DNA of 64,000 nt from Algoriphagus winogradskyi (GTDB taxonomy: Bacteria > Bacteroidota > Bacteroidia > Cytophagales > Cyclobacteriaceae): NCBI RefSeq assembly GCF_900182815.1, contig NZ_FXUA01000002.1, forward strand, positions 186,001 through 250,000. The letters run 5' to 3'. Made by a program: the position numbers and the translations under genes. Shown one piece after another: positions 60,341 to 64,000 of the stretch. The notes below the pieces were generated by a model. The model searched no databases. It saw nothing but the letters and a program-made list of their open reading frames with translations, and was not told where the DNA came from. Every line of letters begins with the position of its first letter. Position 1 is the stretch's first letter.

Positions 60341-61473
60341 AAATAGGCATTGTTTGCTACCCGACCTTTGGAGGTAGTGGAGTAGTAGCGACAGAATTAG
60401 GTAAAGGTCTTGCGAAAATTGGTCATGAGGTTCATTTCATTACCTATAAGCAACCTACCCGATTAGACTTTTTTAGCGAAAATCTATACTACCATGAGGT
60501 GGATATAAAAAGTTATCCTCTTTTTGAACATGCTCCCTATGAGCTGGCTCTAGCTAGTAAAATGGTTAGTGTAGTTAAGTACGAAAAATTGGATTTGCTC
60601 CACGTTCATTACGCTATTCCTCATGCATCTGCTGCATACATGGCTAAGCAAATTCTGAAAACTCAAGGAATTCAAATTCCTGTAGTGACTACCCTTCACG
60701 GTACAGATATTACTTTGGTGGGTAAAGATCCAAGCTATGAGCCGGTTGTTACTTTCAGTATCAATCAATCCGATGGAGTTACAGCCGTTTCTGAAGACTT
60801 AAGGAAGGAAACTTATGCTTTTTTTGATATACAGCGTGAGATTGAAGTCATTCCAAACTTTATTGATTTGGAACGCTTCAAACGACAAAAGAAGGAGCAT
60901 TTCAAATTGGCAATTTGTCCAAATGGTGAAAAACTTTTGGTGCACACCTCAAACTTTAGAAAAGTAAAGCGGGTCGAGGATGTCATTAGAGTATTTTATG
61001 AAGTCAGAAAAGAAATTCCAGCCAAATTATTATTGGTAGGAGACGGTCCTGAAAGAGATAAGATGGAGCGGCTTTGTCGAGAATTGGGTACCTGCGATGA
61101 TGTCCGTTTTCTTGGAAAGCTAGATGCAGTAGAAGAAGTACTTTCTGTTGCGGATTTATTTTTGATGCCTTCTGAGAAGGAAAGTTTTGGACTGGCAGCA
61201 TTAGAGGCAATGGCATGCGAAGTGCCTATTCTTTCCTCAAATGCAGGGGGGATTCCAGAACTAAACGTGGATGGAGTCACCGGTTTTGTTTCAGAGATTG
61301 GAGATATCAAGTATATGAAGGAAAAAGCGCTCTTTATTTTAGATGATGCAAACCTTCCTACCTTCAAAAAAAATGCCTTGGCAAGAGCTCAGGAATTTGA
61401 TATTTCCAATATTCTACCACATTATGTTGCATATTATCAAAAGACTATCGAATCAACAATGGCACAGATTTGA
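60337..61473 (+). CDS. bshA: Bacillithiol synthesis glycosyltransferase BshA
   Basis: GT4 glycosyltransferase joining L-malate and GlcNAc from UDP-GlcNAc, first step of bacillithiol synthesis. 378 residues: N-terminal [26 protein letters not shown] is the family signature, HGTDITLVG near 125, and the GT4 motif [20 protein letters not shown] near 283. I use the ATG at 60337 because a longer TTG-initiated frame would pass through the leader. With the YtxJ-like protein it supports bacillithiol use. No bshB or bshC lies in the window. Confidence 0.95.
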   Translation: [378 protein letters not shown]

Positions 61474-61526
61474 TTAAAAACTGATTATTGTCATTAATTT
61501 TTCAGTGACAAAAGGCCGTTTTGAAT

Positions 61527-61534
61527 TATCTTTG
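61527..61534 (+). promoter_or_regulatory. Promoter -7 box for the hydroxylase gene
   Basis: TATCTTTG matches TAnnTTTG exactly and ends 55 bases before the ATG at 61590. Confidence 0.5.
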
Positions 61535-61589
61535 CATGTAGGTTCTTAATTGGATCTCAGAATTTTAGTAAAATTAGAATTAGTAGCGT

Positions 61590-62216
61590 ATGAAAAAGAT
61601 TGGAAGATTGGATAAGCCGGACAACTTTGGCACAGCCCAGATGTTCACCAACCCTATTCTTGAGAGGTTAACCCGGACACCGATTTGGATGCCAATTGCC
61701 ATATTTATCCTTTTGGGCGGTGTTTCTATATATTTTGGTATTGAGAAAACATCTGTAAGCATTGGAACAGCAGTCGTGTTATTTATAGTTGGCTATATTG
61801 GCTTCACTTTAGTGGAATATCTGATGCACAAGCATTTTTTCCACATGGAGCCGAATACCCCTATCAAAGATAAATTGCAATACACTGTACATGGCGTTCA
61901 CCATGATTATCCTAAGGATAAGTATAGACTGGCAATGCCTCCATTTGTGAGTGCTGCCTATGCAGCTATACTTTATCTTATATTTAAATTGACCATGGGA
62001 GATTTGGCTTACTACTTCTTGCCAGGTTTTCTGTTAGGATATGCATTATATCTTGGCATTCACTATTTGGTGCATGCTATGCAGCCACCAAAAAATTTCA
62101 TGAAAGTTCTTTGGGTACATCACGCTATTCATCATTATAAAGATCCAGATGTAGCATTTGGAGTGAGTACGCCATTATGGGATTATATACTAGGTACTAT
62201 CCCTAAGAAAGATTAA
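61590..62216 (+). CDS. Fatty-acid hydroxylase superfamily membrane protein
   Basis: A 208-residue di-iron membrane oxygenase of the sterol desaturase/fatty acid hydroxylase superfamily, most like fatty-acid 2-hydroxylases. Four or so membrane helices and clustered histidines are visible: EYLMHKHFFHME (near 73), HGVHHDYPKD (near 98), HYLVHAMQ (near 160) and VHHAIHHYKDP (near 177). It could 2-hydroxylate membrane lipids such as sphingolipids or ornithine lipids common in this group; the product is inference. A strong terminator follows. Confidence 0.88.
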   Translation: MKKIGRLDKPDNFGTAQMFTNPILERLTRTPIWMPIAIFILLGGVSIYFGIEKTSVSIGTAVVLFIVGYIGFTLVEYLMHKHFFHMEPNTPIKDKLQYTVHGVHHDYPKDKYRLAMPPFVSAAYAAILYLIFKLTMGDLAYYFLPGFLLGYALYLGIHYLVHAMQPPKNFMKVLWVHHAIHHYKDPDVAFGVSTPLWDYILGTIPKKD

Positions 62217-62223
62217 TAATCAT

Positions 62224-62250
62224 AAACCTCTCAAATTTGAGAGGTTTTTT
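62224..62250 (+). terminator. Intrinsic terminator after the hydroxylase gene
   Basis: AAACCTCTCAAA and TTTGAGAGGTTT form a perfect 12-bp palindrome ending in T, only 11 bases before the next ATG. Confidence 0.93.
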
Positions 62251-62261
62251 CTTTACGAGTT

Positions 62262-63086
62262 ATGACGAAAGTTTCGATTATAGGATTAGGGTGGATTGGC
62301 TTGCCACTAGCTCATTTGCTTCAAAAAGCGGGTCATTCTGTCATAGGAAGTACTACGAGTGAAGAAAAAAAGAGGGAGATTCAGGATCAAGGAGTACAGG
62401 CTATTCAATTTGCACTTGTACCTTTTCCTCAAGGCAAAGCTTTTCAGCAACTGTTCACCAGCGAAGTGCTTGTCATTAATATTCCTCCTAAATCACGTAC
62501 TACTGACGGTAAATTTTATTTAGAGCAAATGAAATACCTGCGGACTATGATAGATCAAGCAGGAATTCAAAAAGTACTTTTCGTTTCAAGTTCAGGCGTT
62601 TACCCAAGTGAATCTAGAGAAGACCCGTATAAGGAGGGGGAAGAGCTTACCGCAAAAACGACAGGAAATTTAACCCTGTTGAAAGGGGAGCAAACATTTA
62701 AGAATGCGACTGAGCTGACTATTGTTAGGTTTGGTGGGTTGATTGGCGATGATAGAATTCCTGGCAAATATGTGGCAGGTAAAGAAAATGTAGCCGGGCA
62801 TACGCGTGTAAACTTCATCTATAGAAGTGATGCTGCTAGAATGCTTGCTTGGATAATAGAAAAAGAACTTTGGAATGAAACCTACAATGGTGTTGCGCCT
62901 GTGCATACAGTAAGAAAAGACATCTATGACCAAAATGTACGTGAATTGGGTTTTGAGCCTCCGAGCAGTTACCAAAATGCTTCTGGAAGTATAGATCGCC
63001 TTGTGTCAGGAGAAAAAATACTACAAACAGGTTTCGAGTTTGATTTTCCAAACCCTCTTCACTTCCCTTATTTTAAAACCAACTAA
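62262..63086 (+). CDS. NAD(P)-dependent SDR/epimerase-like protein
   Basis: A 274-residue Rossmann protein of the extended SDR/YeeZ-like group. The dinucleotide motif IGLGWIGLPLAHLL is at the N-terminus, VLVINIPPKSRT follows near 68, and VLFVSSSGVYPS near 107 holds the Ser of the SDR triad, with VNFIYRSDAARML near 184. Function unknown; relatives are found near cell-envelope genes. It overlaps the convergent CsaA-like gene by four bases. Confidence 0.85.
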   Translation: MTKVSIIGLGWIGLPLAHLLQKAGHSVIGSTTSEEKKREIQDQGVQAIQFALVPFPQGKAFQQLFTSEVLVINIPPKSRTTDGKFYLEQMKYLRTMIDQAGIQKVLFVSSSGVYPSESREDPYKEGEELTAKTTGNLTLLKGEQTFKNATELTIVRFGGLIGDDRIPGKYVAGKENVAGHTRVNFIYRSDAARMLAWIIEKELWNETYNGVAPVHTVRKDIYDQNVRELGFEPPSSYQNASGSIDRLVSGEKILQTGFEFDFPNPLHFPYFKTN

Positions 63087-63421
63087 TGTAGTTTTGCTCC
63101 ATTTGGTACCTGCCTTTCCACTGAGGTCAATACAATATTTCCCTCCTCGTCACTGAATCCGGTGATCAGGATTTCTGACATAAAATCAGCAATCTGTCTA
63201 GGTGCAAAGTTGCACACACAAACCACTTGTCGCCCTATTAAGTCTTCTGGTGTATAATGAACCGTGACTTGTGCTGAGGATTTTTTAACACCAAGTTGCT
63301 CACCTAAGTCTACCCAAATTTTAAAGGCTGGTTTTTTAGCTTTTTCAAACTGTTCTACCCGCAGAATTGTACCGACGCGTAATTCTATTTTGTCAAAATC
63401 TTTGAACTCAATCGTTTGCAT
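63083..63421 (-). CDS. CsaA-like tRNA-binding-domain protein
   Basis: A 112-residue free-standing EMAPII/tRNA-binding domain protein of the CsaA type, a dimer with chaperone-like or RNA-binding activity. Diagnostic stretches are KIELRVGTILRVEQFEKAKKPAFKIWVDLGE, SSAQVTVHYTPEDLIGRQVVCVCNFAPRQI and SEILITGFSDEEG. Length is standard. Convergent with the SDR gene (4-base overlap). Confidence 0.93.
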   Translation of the reverse strand: MQTIEFKDFDKIELRVGTILRVEQFEKAKKPAFKIWVDLGEQLGVKKSSAQVTVHYTPEDLIGRQVVCVCNFAPRQIADFMSEILITGFSDEEGNIVLTSVERQVPNGAKLH

Positions 63422-63495
63422 AGTTAATTTTTTTCCTAATTTTATGAGCCCTTTACAAAACCTTTTGTTAAAGAAAAAGGTTACATTAGCCGTAT

Positions 63496-63852
63496 ATGAT
63501 CTTAAAAACTGTTTTTTCCATTAAAAATTTAACCGTTTTCGGCATCGCTGCATTTGGTTTATGCCTCTGGGCTGGCGATTCCATGGCTCAAAGCGAACGG
63601 GAGAAATCAGAAATTGAGCGTGAGAAACCAATTACTAAGCCATTGTCAGAAAATCACTCGGATCAAGTTGATATGCCATTGCAAGACAACTTTTCTCCTG
63701 CTTCAACTGCTCCTACTCCTATTGTAAAAACAGTTTCTCCGAAAAAAGCAGAAAATCAAGTAAGTGGTGAAGGTAAAAAAGTCGAACCTACACCTTCGAC
63801 ATTATCCTTCAATATTTTTCTTTATATCGTAGATAAATTCAAGGCTGACTAA
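63496..63852 (+). CDS. Small exported proline/lysine-rich protein
   Basis: A 118-residue protein with an N-terminal signal (about 1-32, cleavage near SMAQ), a highly charged, low-complexity middle (SEREKSEIEREKPITKPLSEN) and a short hydrophobic C-terminus (SFNIFLYIVDKF). No family recognised. Its TAA stop abuts the hisA stop on the other strand. Confidence 0.65.
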   Translation: MILKTVFSIKNLTVFGIAAFGLCLWAGDSMAQSEREKSEIEREKPITKPLSENHSDQVDMPLQDNFSPASTAPTPIVKTVSPKKAENQVSGEGKKVEPTPSTLSFNIFLYIVDKFKAD

Positions 63853-63864
63853 TCAGCCTTTTTT
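63841..63864 (+). terminator. Bidirectional-looking terminator at convergent gene ends
   Basis: AAGGCTGA (63841-63848) and TCAGCCTT (63853-63860) form an 8-bp stem followed by T. It contains the stop codons of both convergent genes. Confidence 0.75.
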
Positions 63865-64000
63865 CAAGAAATCTTCTAAATCTTGGATACTTATCATTCC
63901 TTCATAATAGGCTCTTCCAAATACAATCGCTGAGACTCCCATGTCTCTAAGCCTTCTGAAGTCATCGATTCCTCTTACTCCTCCGCTTGCTGCCAAATTA
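63853..64000 (-). CDS. hisA: 3' end of hisA (partial)
   Basis: The last 48 codons of a minus-strand gene, truncated by the window edge. The tail NLAASGGVRGIDDFRRLRDMG then AIVFGRAYYEGMISIQDLEDFL fits the C-terminal phosphate-binding end of HisA, the isomerase of histidine biosynthesis; HisF would read differently at GRAYYEG. The start lies beyond the window. Confidence 0.88.
   Translation of the reverse strand, partial: NLAASGGVRGIDDFRRLRDMGVSAIVFGRAYYEGMISIQDLEDFLKKG

Overview
The window looks like a chromosomal segment from a Bacteroidota bacterium of the order Cytophagales, most like Cyclobacteriaceae (Algoriphagus relatives). The pointers are TAnnTTTG promoter -7 boxes, scarcity of Shine-Dalgarno sites, many carboxypeptidase-like/TonB outer-membrane proteins, a bacillithiol pathway (bshA and a YtxJ-like protein), a glycoside-hydrolase-3/beta-lactamase fusion, DUF4403, DUF4212 and the rhomboid pair after mutL. 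This assignment is inference from gene content; there is no rRNA or tRNA in the window. I saw no insertion sequence, prophage or CRISPR array.

Layout. 0-12 kb: an M20 amidohydrolase, S1/P1 nuclease, a two-component system, ruvB (minus), apbE, a ZIP transporter, and a DUF4212/symporter/acetyl-CoA synthetase unit for acetate uptake and activation. 12-20 kb: DUF4403 lipoprotein, YtxJ, a large outer-membrane barrel protein, fasciclin protein, pheS, and a RelE/ParE-type toxin-antitoxin pair. 20-25 kb: a minus-strand kynurenine-to-quinolinate set (haao, kynU, kmo) and a divergent dipeptidase. 25-29 kb: small membrane and zinc-ribbon proteins, an orphan HigA-like regulator joined to a TIMP-like secreted protein, prmC and an RNA m5C methyltransferase. 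29-38 kb: guaB, a Res-Xre toxin-antitoxin pair with a strong operator palindrome, an acetyltransferase, coaX, an M23 peptidase, a PLP dehydratase and the GH3/beta-lactamase protein. 38-42 kb: membrane protein, mutL and two rhomboids in one tight operon. 42-49 kb: outer-membrane proteins, rlmN, deformylase, and a cysteine-rich exported peptide followed by a beta-propeller lipoprotein. 49-60 kb: ABC-F ATPase, TonB receptor, then fucosidase, sulfatase, gluconate-dehydrogenase-like subunit 3 and GMC oxidoreductase. 60-64 kb: bshA, a fatty-acid hydroxylase-like protein, an SDR, CsaA-like protein, a small exported protein and the 3' end of hisA.

The most unusual signals are not conventional genes. 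(1) Three short leader reading frames share the start ATGAAATCG and the core GCGAGATTCC, sit directly before three unrelated genes, and in two copies keep the same reading frame (MKSST...EIP), suggesting a conserved leader micropeptide. (2) At least six loci carry imperfect heptamer tandem arrays of the form TTNNNTC (or its complement): five intergenic, one inside the ABC-F coding sequence, and one that doubles as the acs terminator. (3) Separate AT-rich octamer arrays occupy other spacers. These look like small repeat families shaping intergenic DNA.
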